64,000 bases of DNA from NCBI RefSeq assembly GCF_001544555.2, contig NZ_FCOK02000009.1:1-64000 (forward strand), given 5' to 3'. Shown in pieces: positions 44,501 to 54,410 of this stretch. Numbering within the stretch: the first letter of the stretch is position 1; the number at the start of each line of letters is the position of its first letter. This DNA comes from Caballeronia udeis (GTDB lineage: Bacteria > Pseudomonadota > Gammaproteobacteria > Burkholderiales > Burkholderiaceae). The notes beneath the pieces are model-generated. The model made no database searches. It had not been told where the DNA came from and saw only the letters and a program-made list of their open reading frames with translations. A program made the translations under genes and the position numbers.

Positions 44501-45223
44501 ATGAATCGACCCAAACGCATGCTGGTTGAAAACGTCGGCTGGGCGGCTGAAATTGCCGCCAGCGACCCGGATTTCTTCGAAACCCTGGCCCAGGGCCAAA
44601 GTCCGACGGTGCTCTGGCTTGGGTGCTCGGACAGCCGCGTGCCGGCCGAAACCATCACGCACTCGAAGCCCGGAGATTTATTCGTCCATCGCAACATCGC
44701 GAACCTCTTTTCACCCGACGACGACAACACCATGAGCGTCCTCGAATACGCGGTGAGCGTGCTGAAAGTGGACGACGTGATCGTGTGCGGTCACTACGGC
44801 TGCGGCGGCGTGCGAGCGTCGTTGCTGCCGTTGTCCGACGCCCTGCCCCACGTGAACCGGCGCATTGCCCCGCTGTGTGCGCTGGCGCGTGAGCACAGCG
44901 GCGAACTCGACGCGATCGGCGCGTTGGATTCACGCATCGACCGGCTGGCGGAACTGAGCGTGCTTCAACAAGTGCGTGCGCTACGCGACACACCCATCGT
45001 GCGTGATGCCGAACGCCCGCCGCGCGTTCACGGCTGGATCTTCGGTCTGCGCGATGGCCGTATCAAGGTGCTTTCGTCCGGAGATCCCGCCGATGCCGAT
45101 ACCGGGGGCGAGCCCGCCACTCCATCAATTGTGGCGGCGGGAATAGTAAAACCCGCAAAACCGGCAGAACCCGTGCCGGCGCCTAGCGCAGTCCAGCGCG
45201 TGATCGAAAGCTCCCGCAACTAG
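44501..45223 (+). CDS. beta-class carbonic anhydrase
   Basis: A 240-residue zinc enzyme interconverting CO2 and bicarbonate. The zinc-binding residues are visible in LGCSDSRVPAE (Cys and the Asp-Arg dyad) and CGHYGCGGV (His and Cys). The last 40 residues are a Pro/Ala-rich extension absent from E. coli Can. GGAG ten bases before ATG 44501 sets the start. A SulP transporter gene follows after 81 bases on the same strand, suggesting paired bicarbonate handling. Confidence 0.93.
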   Translation: MNRPKRMLVENVGWAAEIAASDPDFFETLAQGQSPTVLWLGCSDSRVPAETITHSKPGDLFVHRNIANLFSPDDDNTMSVLEYAVSVLKVDDVIVCGHYGCGGVRASLLPLSDALPHVNRRIAPLCALAREHSGELDAIGALDSRIDRLAELSVLQQVRALRDTPIVRDAERPPRVHGWIFGLRDGRIKVLSSGDPADADTGGEPATPSIVAAGIVKPAKPAEPVPAPSAVQRVIESSRN

Positions 45224-45304
45224 CCGTTCAATCCCACGTTTCAACCCTTCACCGTGCGATGCCTCCCGGGCATCGCATGGACTAACTCACGCCCGAAAAA
45301 GCCC

Positions 45305-46873
45305 ATGACCCTACGTGAAACGTTTGCAACTTTCCCGCGTGATCTGTTCGCGGGCACTGTCGTCTTCCTTGTCGCCATGCCGCTATGCCTCGGCATCGCC
45401 AACGCGTCCGGCGTCGAGCCGTTTGCCGGCTTGCTGTCCGGCATTATCGGCGGGCTGGTCGTCGCGCTGCTGAGCGGCTCGCACCTGAGCGTAAGCGGAC
45501 CGGCGGCCGGACTGGTCGTCATCGTTGTAGACGGCATTGTCAAGCTCGGGAGTTTTTCAACCTTCCTGATGGCGGTCATGCTCGCAGGCGTGATCCAGTT
45601 CGGCTTCGGCATGCTGAAGGCCGGGCGCTTCGCCGCTTATGTACCCTCATCGGTCATCAAGGGCATGCTCGCGGCTATCGGCTTGTTGCTGATCATCAAG
45701 CAGATACCGCTTGCGGCCGGTTTTGCCAACGGCGGCGCTCATGTTGCCGCGCAAACCCCGGGCACGTTCGATACGCCGTTCGGCGCGATGTCGCTCGCCG
45801 CGTGCGCCGTCGCCGTGCTCTCGCTCGCCATACTGGCGGCCTGGGAAACGAAAGCGATGCGCCGCTTTACGCTGGTGCGCGCGTTGCCCGCGCCGCTGGC
45901 GGTGGTTTTGCTCGGCATTGCGATCACGCTGGCGCTGGACTTTGCCGCGCCAGGCTTCGCGCCGCCGGCGGAGCATCGCGTGTTGCTGCCGTCGCTCGCT
46001 TCGCTTGCTGCATTGAACGCCGCGTTCGACTGGCCTGACTTCGGACAACTCATCAATCCCGATGTCTGGCGCCTCGCGATGACGCTTGCCATCGTCGCAA
46101 GCCTGGAGACCTTGCTGAGCCTCGAAGCCGTTGAGCAGATCGACCCGAAGAAGCGTTCTGCTCACCCGGATCGGGAACTCAAGGCGCAGGGTATCGGCAA
46201 CATGATGGCGGGCGCGATCGGCGCGTTGCCGATTACCTCGGTCATTGTCCGTAGCTCCGCCAATGTCCACGCGGGTGCGCAGAGCCGCTGGTCTGCCGTC
46301 GTGCATGGGGCCCTGCTGCTCGCGAGTGTGTTCGCGCTGACCGCCGTGATCAATCTGATTCCACTCGCCTGTCTCGCCGCCATCCTGATTTTTACCGGAC
46401 TTAAGCTGGCGAAACCTTCGTTGTTCGCGGCGGTTGCGAAGCAGGGATTCGAGCGCTTTGCGCCGTTCATCGTGACGATTGTGGGCGTGCTCACGACCGA
46501 TCTGCTGATCGGCATCCTGCTGGGTATTGCGTGCAGTATCGGGCTCGCGATTCACGCGAATCTGCAACGGCCGATCACCATCGCGCAGCATGGCGACCAC
46601 TTCCTGCTGTCGTTTCGCAAGGACGTCTCGTTTCTCGGCAAGGTGTCGCTCAAGCATCACCTGAGGCAAATTCCGGACAACGCGACGGTAATCGTGGACG
46701 CAAGCCGTGCCGATTTCGTCGATCCGGACGTGCGCGAACTAATCGATAAATTCATCGTCGATGCGCCCGAACGCGGCATTCATGTGGAATGCCGCCAGCT
46801 TGAGCGCGTGGCGCGGGAACGGCCGGGTTTGCAGCAACATTTGGCGTTCTTCAGACGGGCGTCCATCAAGTGA
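45305..46873 (+). CDS. SulP-family inorganic anion (bicarbonate/sulfate) transporter
   Basis: A 522-residue membrane protein. A transport core of about 12-14 helices (residues 15-420) contains FLVAMPLCLGIANASGV and SHLSVSGPAAGLVVIV, the anion-site helices of the family. A small cytoplasmic STAS-like domain (about 440-522) follows. SulP members carry sulfate, bicarbonate or dicarboxylates. The adjacent carbonic anhydrase gene argues for bicarbonate, and fusions of the two families are known, but the substrate is inferred. The ATG at 45305 is preferred over an upstream GTG-like extension. Confidence 0.85.
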   Translation: MTLRETFATFPRDLFAGTVVFLVAMPLCLGIANASGVEPFAGLLSGIIGGLVVALLSGSHLSVSGPAAGLVVIVVDGIVKLGSFSTFLMAVMLAGVIQFGFGMLKAGRFAAYVPSSVIKGMLAAIGLLLIIKQIPLAAGFANGGAHVAAQTPGTFDTPFGAMSLAACAVAVLSLAILAAWETKAMRRFTLVRALPAPLAVVLLGIAITLALDFAAPGFAPPAEHRVLLPSLASLAALNAAFDWPDFGQLINPDVWRLAMTLAIVASLETLLSLEAVEQIDPKKRSAHPDRELKAQGIGNMMAGAIGALPITSVIVRSSANVHAGAQSRWSAVVHGALLLASVFALTAVINLIPLACLAAILIFTGLKLAKPSLFAAVAKQGFERFAPFIVTIVGVLTTDLLIGILLGIACSIGLAIHANLQRPITIAQHGDHFLLSFRKDVSFLGKVSLKHHLRQIPDNATVIVDASRADFVDPDVRELIDKFIVDAPERGIHVECRQLERVARERPGLQQHLAFFRRASIK

Positions 46874-46883
46874 AAGTGCCATG

Positions 46884-46918
46884 AAAAACGGCCCTCGCTT
46901 GTGGCGAGAGCCGTTTTT
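46884..46918. terminator. bidirectional terminator between SulP gene and leuA
   Basis: AAAAACGGC-C-CTCGC (46884-46898) and GCGAG-A-GCCGTTTTT (46904-46918) form a 14-bp stem with one mismatch, flanked by A5 and T5. It serves the two convergent genes. Confidence 0.85.
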
Positions 46919-46957
46919 AAACCGATGAAGCGCCAGGTACGCGCTTCATCAATCGAA

Positions 46958-48505
46958 TCAATTCGAAAGCTGCGGATTCAGCTTCTCGACCTTCGAATGC
47001 AGCTTGTTGAGCGCCGCAAGATAGGCCTTCGCCGACGCCGCCACAATGTCCGGATCCGTGCCCACGCCGTTCACAATCCGGCCGCTCTTCGACAGGCGCA
47101 CGGTCACTTCGCCCTGAGCCTGCGTACCGGTGGTAATCGCGTTCACCGAATACAGCACCAGTTCGGCGCCGCTCGTCACCTTCGATTCGATCGCGTGCAG
47201 CGTGGCATCGACCGGGCCATTGCCACGCGATTCACCCTGCACTTCAATACCGTCGACGGCAAACACCACGCGTGCATGCGGCTGCTCGCCCGTTTCCGAG
47301 TGCTGAGCCAGCGAGACGAAGCGGAACGTTTCCTTGGCCTGCATTTCCGCTGATTCTTCGGAGACGATCGCCATGATGTCTTCATCGAAGATCTCGGATT
47401 TACGATCGGCGAGTTCCTTGAAACGTACGAACGCGGCGTTCACATCCGTTTCCGATTCCAGCGTCACGCCCAGATCTTCCAGGCGTTGCTTGAACGCATT
47501 GCGGCCGGACAACTTGCCGAGCACGATCTTGTTGGTCGACCAGCCCACGTCTTCGGCGCGCATGATTTCGTAGGTATCGCGCGCCTTGAGCACGCCATCC
47601 TGGTGAATGCCGGACGCATGCGCAAACGCGTTCGCACCGACAACAGCCTTGTTGGGCTGCACGACAAAACCGGTGATCTGCGAGACGAGCTTCGAGGTCG
47701 GCACGATATGCGTTGTATCGATACCCAGTTCCAGCCCGTAGTAATCCTTGCGCGTTTTCATCGCCATCACGACTTCTTCCAGCGCCGTGTTACCCGCGCG
47801 CTCGCCCAGGCCGTTGATGGTGCATTCAATCTGACGCGCGCCACCGATATGCACGCCGGCCAGCGAATTAGCCACCGCCATGCCGAGGTCATCGTGACAA
47901 TGCACGGACCAGACCGCCTTGTCCGAATTCGGCACCCGTTCGCGGATAGTCTTGATCAGGTTGCCGTAGCCTTCCGGCACGGCGTAGCCGACGGTATCGG
48001 GGATATTGATAATGGTCGCGCCTTCGGCAATCACCGCTTCCAGCACCCGGCACAGGAAATCGAGATCCGAACGGCTGCCGTCTTCCGGCGAAAATTCAAC
48101 GTCGTCGGTGAACTTGCGCGCGAAACGCACGGCGAGACGCGCCTGTTCGTAGACCTGATCCGCGCTCATGCGCAGCTTCTTTTCCATATGCAGCGCCGAC
48201 GTGGCAATGAACGTATGGATGCGGAAGTGATCGGCGGGCTTCAGGGCGTCGGCGGCACGCTGGATGTCTTTATCGTTGGCGCGGGCGAGCGAGCAGATCG
48301 TGCTGTCCTTGACCAGGCCGGCAATGGTGTGGATCGCGTCAAAATCGCCGTTCGAGCTGGCAGCGAAGCCTGCTTCGATCACATCGACCTTCATCCGCTC
48401 GAGCGCCTTCGCGATCCGGATCTTCTCTTCCTTTGTCATCGACGCGCCGGGGGATTGCTCGCCATCGCGCAAGGTCGTGTCGAAAATGATCAGTTTGTCT
48501 GCCAT
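46958..48505 (-). CDS. leuA: 2-isopropylmalate synthase
   Basis: A 515-residue enzyme that condenses acetyl-CoA with 3-methyl-2-oxobutanoate, the committed step of leucine synthesis. The catalytic TIM barrel starts with [15 protein letters not shown] (Arg, Asp and metal ligands), the metal-binding [16 protein letters not shown] follows, and [13 protein letters not shown] is the acyl-CoA region. The C-terminal domain (about 390-515) is the LeuA regulatory dimer fold where leucine inhibits. It has its own strong promoter and a leader with a leucine-rich peptide 122 bases upstream. GGGGAG is found before ATG only weakly (CTGGAGCCCGAC). Confidence 0.97.
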   Translation of the reverse strand: MADKLIIFDTTLRDGEQSPGASMTKEEKIRIAKALERMKVDVIEAGFAASSNGDFDAIHTIAGLVKDSTICSLARANDKDIQRAADALKPADHFRIHTFIATSALHMEKKLRMSADQVYEQARLAVRFARKFTDDVEFSPEDGSRSDLDFLCRVLEAVIAEGATIINIPDTVGYAVPEGYGNLIKTIRERVPNSDKAVWSVHCHDDLGMAVANSLAGVHIGGARQIECTINGLGERAGNTALEEVVMAMKTRKDYYGLELGIDTTHIVPTSKLVSQITGFVVQPNKAVVGANAFAHASGIHQDGVLKARDTYEIMRAEDVGWSTNKIVLGKLSGRNAFKQRLEDLGVTLESETDVNAAFVRFKELADRKSEIFDEDIMAIVSEESAEMQAKETFRFVSLAQHSETGEQPHARVVFAVDGIEVQGESRGNGPVDATLHAIESKVTSGAELVLYSVNAITTGTQAQGEVTVRLSKSGRIVNGVGTDPDIVAASAKAYLAALNKLHSKVEKLNPQLSN

Positions 48506-48546
48506 GTCGGGCTCCAGTGGGGAGTTTCAGAGTTTTGAAAACGGTG

Positions 48547-48599
48547 GGGAAAAACAATACGGAATCCGGGTGTTCGCGCCACCGCTGGCGTCGAAAACC
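48547..48599 (-). promoter_or_regulatory. stem-loop and U-rich run, candidate leuA attenuator
   Basis: In the transcript a composite stem (GGU, UUCG and CGCCA pairing with UGGCG, CGAA and ACC; 48599-48569) is followed 10-13 bases later by UAUUGUUUUU (48559-48547). The gap between stem and U-run is too long for a classic intrinsic terminator, so the exit mechanism is uncertain. Confidence 0.4.
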
Positions 48600-48627
48600 A
48601 CGAACGAGCAGACGGGAGGCGGGAAGC

Positions 48628-48714
48628 TTAGCGCGGCAGGCGCGCTAGTAGCGGTAGCGCGCGTAGCGGCGCACCAGCTAGGAAAGACGAGAGGGGATGG
48701 GTGAAAAAAATCAT
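48628..48714 (-). CDS. putative leucine leader peptide (leuL-like), leaderless
   Basis: A 28-codon frame from ATG 48714 to TAA 48628. Seven codons are Leu (CTC, five CTA, one CTG), including a CTA-CTA pair at codons 22-23 and CTA at 12, 17 and 20. CTA is rare in this GC-rich genome, so the cluster is unlikely by chance. The promoter just upstream would place the transcript start on or within a base or two of the A of the ATG; no Shine-Dalgarno exists, so translation would be leaderless. The last nine codons overlap competing hairpins. It ends 122 bases before leuA. The product should be a sensor of leucyl-tRNA supply, not a functional protein. Confidence 0.7.
   Translation of the reverse strand: MIFFTHPLSSFLAGAPLRALPLLARLPR
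48629..48662 (-). promoter_or_regulatory. mutually exclusive hairpins in the leuA leader
   Basis: The segment UAGCGCG(C) at 48647-48640 can pair upstream with GCGCGCUA (48662-48655, 8 bp, 7-base loop) or downstream with CGCGCUA (48635-48629, 7 bp, 5-base loop), but not with both. The leucine codons lie inside these arms, so ribosome position would decide which forms. Confidence 0.65.
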
Positions 48715-48720
48715 TTGCAG

Positions 48721-48749
48721 ACTATAACGAGATTTTTGAGAGCGTGCAA
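48721..48749 (-). promoter_or_regulatory. sigma-70 promoter of leuA
   Basis: TTGCAC (48744-48749) and TATAGT (48721-48726) are exactly 17 bases apart on the minus strand. The predicted start falls at 48714, the first base of the leader-peptide ATG. Confidence 0.78.
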
Positions 48750-48856
48750 TTGGGCTTTCCGATCGATCCGATTGATGTCATCCGCCGGGTTTGGGGCCAT
48801 AAGACGCCCAAAAGCAAACGGCGCGCACCGGGTTCAAGCCAATGCGCGCTGTGCTT

Positions 48857-49723
48857 TCAATGCGGTTTTTCAGACGACCTGGCCGGATTCGGCCGGCCGC
48901 GCATGGCCATGTACCCCCACCACGCGTAACCGGAGAAACCGTACAACACGAACAAGCCGAACAACATCAAAGGCGGATCCGACGATACCAGCACGAACGC
49001 CACCACCACCAGCAACACGCCGGCGAACGGAACGCGGAACCGCACGTCGAGCGCCTTGCCACTGTAGAACGGTGCGTTTGACACCATGGTGACACCGGCA
49101 TAGATGGTCAGCGCGAACGCCACCCACGGCAGCCAGACCAGCTTCAGCGGCACGCGGTTGTCCGTGGCGAGCCACACGAAACCAGCGATCAACGCCGCCG
49201 CGGCAGGGCTCGGCAGGCCCTGGAAATAGCGTTTGTCCACTACGCCTACATTCGTATTGAAGCGCGCGAGACGCAATGCCGCACCCGAGCAATAGACGAA
49301 TGCCGCGAGCCAGCCCCAGCGACCCAAGTCCTTCAGGATCCACTCGTACATCACCAGCGCCGGGGCGACACCAAACGAGACCATGTCGGAAAGGCTGTCG
49401 AACTGCTCGCCGAACGCGCTCTGCGTATGCGTCATGCGCGCGACACGGCCATCCATGCCGTCCAGCACCATTGCCACGAAGATTGCTATGGCCGCGATCT
49501 CAAAGCGCACGTTCATGGCCTGCACGACGGCGAAAAAGCCGCAGAACAACGCGGCCGTGGTGAACGCGTTGGGCAGCAAATAAATGCCGCGCTTCCTCAA
49601 AAACTGTTGCCGCTTCGCACGCCGAGTTTCCAGCACGCCGATGTCCTGCGCCGCCTTGTTGCGGCGAAAAGCCCGCGGGGGTGTTGTCGTGCTTCGCGTC
49701 CGGCGCGGTTTGAGTGCCGCCAT
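48857..49723 (-). CDS. pssA: CDP-diacylglycerol-serine O-phosphatidyltransferase
   Basis: A 288-residue integral membrane enzyme of the CDP-alcohol phosphotransferase family that makes phosphatidylserine. The catalytic motif D-G-x2-A-R-x8-G-x3-D-x3-D is seen in DGMDGRVARM...GEQFDSLSD. About eight membrane helices follow an Arg-rich N-terminal region of 45 residues. It lies 59 bases after psd on the same strand; together they make phosphatidylethanolamine. Confidence 0.95.
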   Translation of the reverse strand: MAALKPRRTRSTTTPPRAFRRNKAAQDIGVLETRRAKRQQFLRKRGIYLLPNAFTTAALFCGFFAVVQAMNVRFEIAAIAIFVAMVLDGMDGRVARMTHTQSAFGEQFDSLSDMVSFGVAPALVMYEWILKDLGRWGWLAAFVYCSGAALRLARFNTNVGVVDKRYFQGLPSPAAAALIAGFVWLATDNRVPLKLVWLPWVAFALTIYAGVTMVSNAPFYSGKALDVRFRVPFAGVLLVVVAFVLVSSDPPLMLFGLFVLYGFSGYAWWGYMAMRGRPNPARSSEKPH

Positions 49724-49782
49724 CGAGTCCTCCGTTGTGCAGCCTGGTTTTACCGCTCTACTTGTGCCGATTCTCCGGCTGA

Positions 49783-50427
49783 TTACTCTGCGAACTCGGC
49801 AAGGATGGTGGACGAGGCCGACACTTTCTCGCCAATAGCCACCCGCGGACGGCTGCCCACCGGCAAATACACATCGACCCGCGATCCGAAGCGGATGAAA
49901 CCATAACGCTGGCCCCGGTTAAGCGGCTCGCCCACGTGGACATAGCACAGGATGCGCCGCGCAATCAGTCCGGCGATCTGCACCGAGGTCACCGTATGCC
50001 CCGCAGCGGTCTGGATCACGATCGCATTACGTTCGTTCTCGGTCGAAGCCTTGTCAACGGCGGCGTTGAGATACGAACCCGGAAAGTACTCGACCTTGCT
50101 GATGGCGCCATCTACCGGCGAACGCTGCGAATGGACATTGAACACGTTCATGAACACGCTGATCTTCAGCGCTTCGCGGCCCGCGTAGGGATCGTGAGCG
50201 GTTTCCACCGCGACAATACGACCGTCGGCCGGACACAACACGGCGTTCGCCTGAACGGGAATCGGCCGGGCCGGGTCACGGAAAAACTGGACGACGAAGA
50301 TCGTCAGTAGCCAGAACGGCCAGGCAAAACCAAAGCCGCCGATGGCCTGGATCAACACGGCAATGACAGCCGCAATGGCAATAAACGGCCAGCCTTCACG
50401 CGCGATGATCGGATGTGGATAGTTCAT
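49783..50427 (-). CDS. psd: phosphatidylserine decarboxylase
   Basis: A 214-residue short-type proenzyme that converts phosphatidylserine to phosphatidylethanolamine. Autocleavage would occur at the Gly-Ser of [11 protein letters not shown] (about residue 182), leaving a pyruvoyl group on the small subunit. Two hydrophobic segments lie near the N-terminus (about 15-45). The sequence [16 protein letters not shown] is conserved in the family. It precedes pssA and is separated from ilvC by a terminator. Confidence 0.95.
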   Translation of the reverse strand: MNYPHPIIAREGWPFIAIAAVIAVLIQAIGGFGFAWPFWLLTIFVVQFFRDPARPIPVQANAVLCPADGRIVAVETAHDPYAGREALKISVFMNVFNVHSQRSPVDGAISKVEYFPGSYLNAAVDKASTENERNAIVIQTAAGHTVTSVQIAGLIARRILCYVHVGEPLNRGQRYGFIRFGSRVDVYLPVGSRPRVAIGEKVSASSTILAEFAE

Positions 50428-50467
50428 GAACGAGTTCTATGTTTTTAGTAAAACCGTAGGATAGCAA

Positions 50468-50501
50468 AAGCCGTCCGGCGCCAAGCGACACCGGACGGCT
50501 T
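50468..50501 (-). terminator. terminator after ilvC
   Basis: AAGCCGTCCGG (50468-50478) and CCGGACGGCTT (50491-50501) form an 11-bp stem with a 12-base loop; a short T4 run follows on the minus strand. It separates the ilv genes from psd-pssA. Confidence 0.7.
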
Positions 50502-50563
50502 GCGGTCTTCACTAGGACCGGCGCACATGGCCGGTCGTTCAGCTTCTTTAGTTCTGAGGCTGC

Positions 50564-51631
<1,068 letters not shown>

Positions 51632-51657
51632 TCAACGTTCGCGTTGTTCAGCCGCTC

Positions 51658-52149
51658 TCAGACCTTCAGGATCCGCTCGCCCCGGCCAATGCCGGAACTG
51701 CCTGTACGCACGGTCTCGAGAATCGCCGTTGCGTCCAGCCCCTGAATAAATGCGTCAAGCTTGTCGCTCGCGCCCGTCAGTTCCATCGTGTAGCTTTTTT
51801 CGGTGACGTCGATAATGCGGCCGCGGAAGATGTCCGCCATCCGTTTCATCTCTTCCCGTTCCTTACCGACCGCTCTCACCTTGATCAGCATCAGCTCGCG
51901 CTCGATGTGGGCGCCCTCTGTCAGGTCGACCACTTTCACCACCTCGATCAGGCGGTTCAGGTGCTTTGTGATCTGTTCGATCACGTCATCCGAGCCAATG
52001 GAAACGATGGTCAGCCGCGACAGCGAACTGTCTTCGGTCGGCGCCACCGTCAAGGTTTCAATGTTGTAGCCGCGTGCGGAAAAGAGGCCGACGACGCGCG
52101 ATAACGCGCCCGGTTCGTTTTCCAGCAGCACGGAAATAATATGTCTCAT
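51658..52149 (-). CDS. ilvN: acetolactate synthase small (regulatory) subunit
   Basis: A 163-residue subunit with an N-terminal ACT domain (ISVLLENEPGALSRVVGLFSARGYNIETLTV, valine site) and a C-terminal ACT-like domain. It confers valine inhibition on IlvB. It is the IlvH/IlvN length class of about 160 residues. It lies 112 bases downstream of ilvB. Confidence 0.95.
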   Translation of the reverse strand: MRHIISVLLENEPGALSRVVGLFSARGYNIETLTVAPTEDSSLSRLTIVSIGSDDVIEQITKHLNRLIEVVKVVDLTEGAHIERELMLIKVRAVGKEREEMKRMADIFRGRIIDVTEKSYTMELTGASDKLDAFIQGLDATAILETVRTGSSGIGRGERILKV

Positions 52150-52261
52150 GATTCACGTTCCTGATTTATCCAGTGAATAAGCGTGTTCCCGCAAAACTCA
52201 CGCGCCACGATCGTCTTTTGTGGAGACGGGCGCGCGTGAGCCGCGCTAGGGAAAACAGCCG

Positions 52262-54025
52262 TTATAGATCTTCCGATCCGAGCAGCATTTCCGTGATGCC
52301 CTTGCCTGCCTGGACCATCGGAAATACGTTTTCGGTGGGATCTGTCTGGAAGTCGAGGAACACCGTGCGATCCTTCAGGCGCAGTGCTTCCTTCAGCGCC
52401 GGTTCAACATCACGCGTGTGTTCGATACGCATGCCCACGTGGCCATAAGCCTCAGCCAGCTTCACGAAGTCAGGCAGCGCGTCCATATACGAACTGGAAT
52501 AGCGCTTCTTGTATTCGATCTGCTGCCACTGGCGAACCATGCCGAGATAGCGGTTGTTGAGCGAAATGATCTTGATCGGCGTGTTGTACTGCTTGCACGT
52601 CGACAATTCCTGGATGCACATCTGGATCGAGCCTTCGCCCGTGATGCACAGCACCTCGTCGTCCGGGTGCGCCATCTTCACGCCCATGGCCGCCGGCAGG
52701 CCGAAGCCCATGGTGCCGAGACCACCCGAATTGATCCATCGACGCGGCTTGTTGAAGCGGTAGAACTGCGCCGCCCACATTTGATGCTGGCCAACATCCG
52801 AACAGACGAACGCTTCGCCGTCGGTCAGTTCCCATGCCTTTTCGACCACGTATTGCGGCTTGATGATCTGGCTTTCGCGGTCGAACTTGAGGCAGTCCTT
52901 CGAGCGCCACGCTTCAATGTCCTTCCACCAGTCGGCCAGCGCCACGGTGTCCGGACCGTGTTCGGCCGTCTGCAGCTGTTCGATCAACTCCTTCAGCACT
53001 TCCTTCACGTCGCCGACAATGGGGATATCGACTTTCACGCGCTTGGAAATGGACGACGGATCGATGTCGATGTGAATGATCTTCTTCGCATGCGACGCGA
53101 AATGCTCCGGATCGCCGATCACACGGTCGTCGAAACGCGCGCCGATCGCGATCAGCACGTCGCAGTGCTGCATGGCCATGTTGGCTTCGTACGTGCCGTG
53201 CATGCCGAGCATGCCGAGGAATTTCTTGTTGTCCGCGCGATAACCGCCCAGGCCCATCAGCGTGTTCGTCACCGGATAACCGAGCAGGTCGGCGAACTGG
53301 TTCAACTCACGCGCCGCATTCGCCAAAATGATGCCGCCGCCCGTATAAATGTACGGACGCTTCGCCGAGAGCAGCAACTGCACGGCCTTGCGGATCTGGC
53401 CGGAATGGCCTTTGGTCACCGGATTGTACGAACGCAGCGACACCGACTTGAGCGGTTCGTACTTGCACGGCGTCTTCGACACGTCTTTCGGAATGTCGAT
53501 CAGCACCGGGCCGGGACGTCCCGTACGGGCGATATAAAACGCTTTCTTGACGGTCGCGGCGAGGTCGCGCACGTCTTTGACGAGGAAATTGTGTTTGACG
53601 CAGGGACGCGTGATGCCGACCGTGTCGCACTCCTGGAACGCATCCTGGCCGATTGCCGCGGTGGGAACCTGGCCGCTGATAATGACGAGCGGGATGGAAT
53701 CCATGTAGGCGGTGGCAATACCGGTCACCGCATTGGTGACGCCGGGGCCGGAGGTCACGAGGCACACGCCGACATTACCCGTGGAGCGCGCGTAGGCGTC
53801 GGCGGCATGAACCGCGGCCTGTTCGTGGCGCACGAGAATGTGCTGGATCTCGTCCTGCTTGTACAACTCGTCGTAGATATAGAGTACCGAGCCGCCGGGA
53901 TAGCCCCAAATGAACTCGACTTTTTCGTCAGCGAGCGCGCGCATGAGCACGGTGCCGCCAATGGATTCAGCTTCGAGGGAGGGAGTCGTATCCGACGTGG
54001 AGAATTCCGCGCTGGGCATATTCAT
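52262..54025 (-). CDS. ilvB: acetolactate synthase large (catalytic) subunit
   Basis: A 587-residue ThDP, Mg and FAD enzyme that makes 2-acetolactate and 2-aceto-2-hydroxybutyrate. The catalytic Glu is in LVRHEQAAVHAADAYAR, the FAD domain is in the middle (GIGARFDDRVIGD), and the ThDP motif appears as CITGEGSIQM...LNNRYLG, with GEGS in place of the usual GDGS. AAAGGTG lies before the ATG. It heads the ilvB-ilvN-ilvC operon and could equally be named ilvI. Confidence 0.96.
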   Translation of the reverse strand: MNMPSAEFSTSDTTPSLEAESIGGTVLMRALADEKVEFIWGYPGGSVLYIYDELYKQDEIQHILVRHEQAAVHAADAYARSTGNVGVCLVTSGPGVTNAVTGIATAYMDSIPLVIISGQVPTAAIGQDAFQECDTVGITRPCVKHNFLVKDVRDLAATVKKAFYIARTGRPGPVLIDIPKDVSKTPCKYEPLKSVSLRSYNPVTKGHSGQIRKAVQLLLSAKRPYIYTGGGIILANAARELNQFADLLGYPVTNTLMGLGGYRADNKKFLGMLGMHGTYEANMAMQHCDVLIAIGARFDDRVIGDPEHFASHAKKIIHIDIDPSSISKRVKVDIPIVGDVKEVLKELIEQLQTAEHGPDTVALADWWKDIEAWRSKDCLKFDRESQIIKPQYVVEKAWELTDGEAFVCSDVGQHQMWAAQFYRFNKPRRWINSGGLGTMGFGLPAAMGVKMAHPDDEVLCITGEGSIQMCIQELSTCKQYNTPIKIISLNNRYLGMVRQWQQIEYKKRYSSSYMDALPDFVKLAEAYGHVGMRIEHTRDVEPALKEALRLKDRTVFLDFQTDPTENVFPMVQAGKGITEMLLGSEDL

Positions 54026-54410
54026 ACATTCACCTTTCGAATTTTCGGCAAAAAATTGATTGGGTGCTCTCTGCCGGGCTTATGGCTCGGGTTCAAGCGG
54101 CGCGTCTAAATGGGAAGCGGGCTTCTTGGGCTCGCCTCAAAGAGACAGTTCACTTTATGATGCGAGTCGGAAACGATAGCCCGAGGCCATAAAGCTCGTC
54201 AAGCAAAAATTGCACAATATCCCCCTGAAGCACGCCGAAATCGCGCTCTAAAGGCTCGGATTTATCCGAAATACTGAAGAAAACTCCGTGTTTCAGCCTG
54301 TAACAGCGGCGCATTTCCTCGCTGTTCACTCAAAAGTTTGCTAGCATCCGCAGGTTTTAAACCTCTCACCAACCCTTATCGACGCACGCTCGTTGCGCCG
54401 GGCCTCACGG
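54026..54410. other. divergent region between ilvB and the sigma-factor gene
   Basis: The 385 bases contain the ilvB promoter on the minus strand. A 15-codon frame with few branched-chain codons in the ilvB leader does not look like an attenuator peptide. No clear promoter for the sigma-factor gene could be picked out. The region is more AT-rich than its flanks. Confidence 0.45.
54173..54202 (-). promoter_or_regulatory. sigma-70 promoter of ilvB operon
   Basis: TTGACG (54197-54202) and TATCGT (54173-54178) with an 18-base spacer on the minus strand. The predicted leader is about 140 bases. Confidence 0.5.

Larger units (their letters stand above)
48506..48856 (-). other. leuA regulatory region
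   Basis: The 351 bases between pssA and leuA hold, in transcription order, the leuA promoter (48749-48721), a 28-codon leucine-rich leader frame (48714-48628), overlapping alternative hairpins (48662-48629), a further stem-loop (48599-48569) and a T-rich run (48559-48547). The segment 48750-48856 downstream of pssA has no recognisable terminator. Confidence 0.7.

Noticed and set aside
52418..54109. Plus-strand open frame (563 codons) opposite ilvB
   Set aside because: Antisense to an intact acetolactate synthase gene, no recognisable motif.
54108..54155. Short frame in the ilvB leader as an attenuator peptide
   Set aside because: Starts with GTG, about 15 codons, only two Leu and one Ile, no ribosome-binding site and no competing hairpins recognised.
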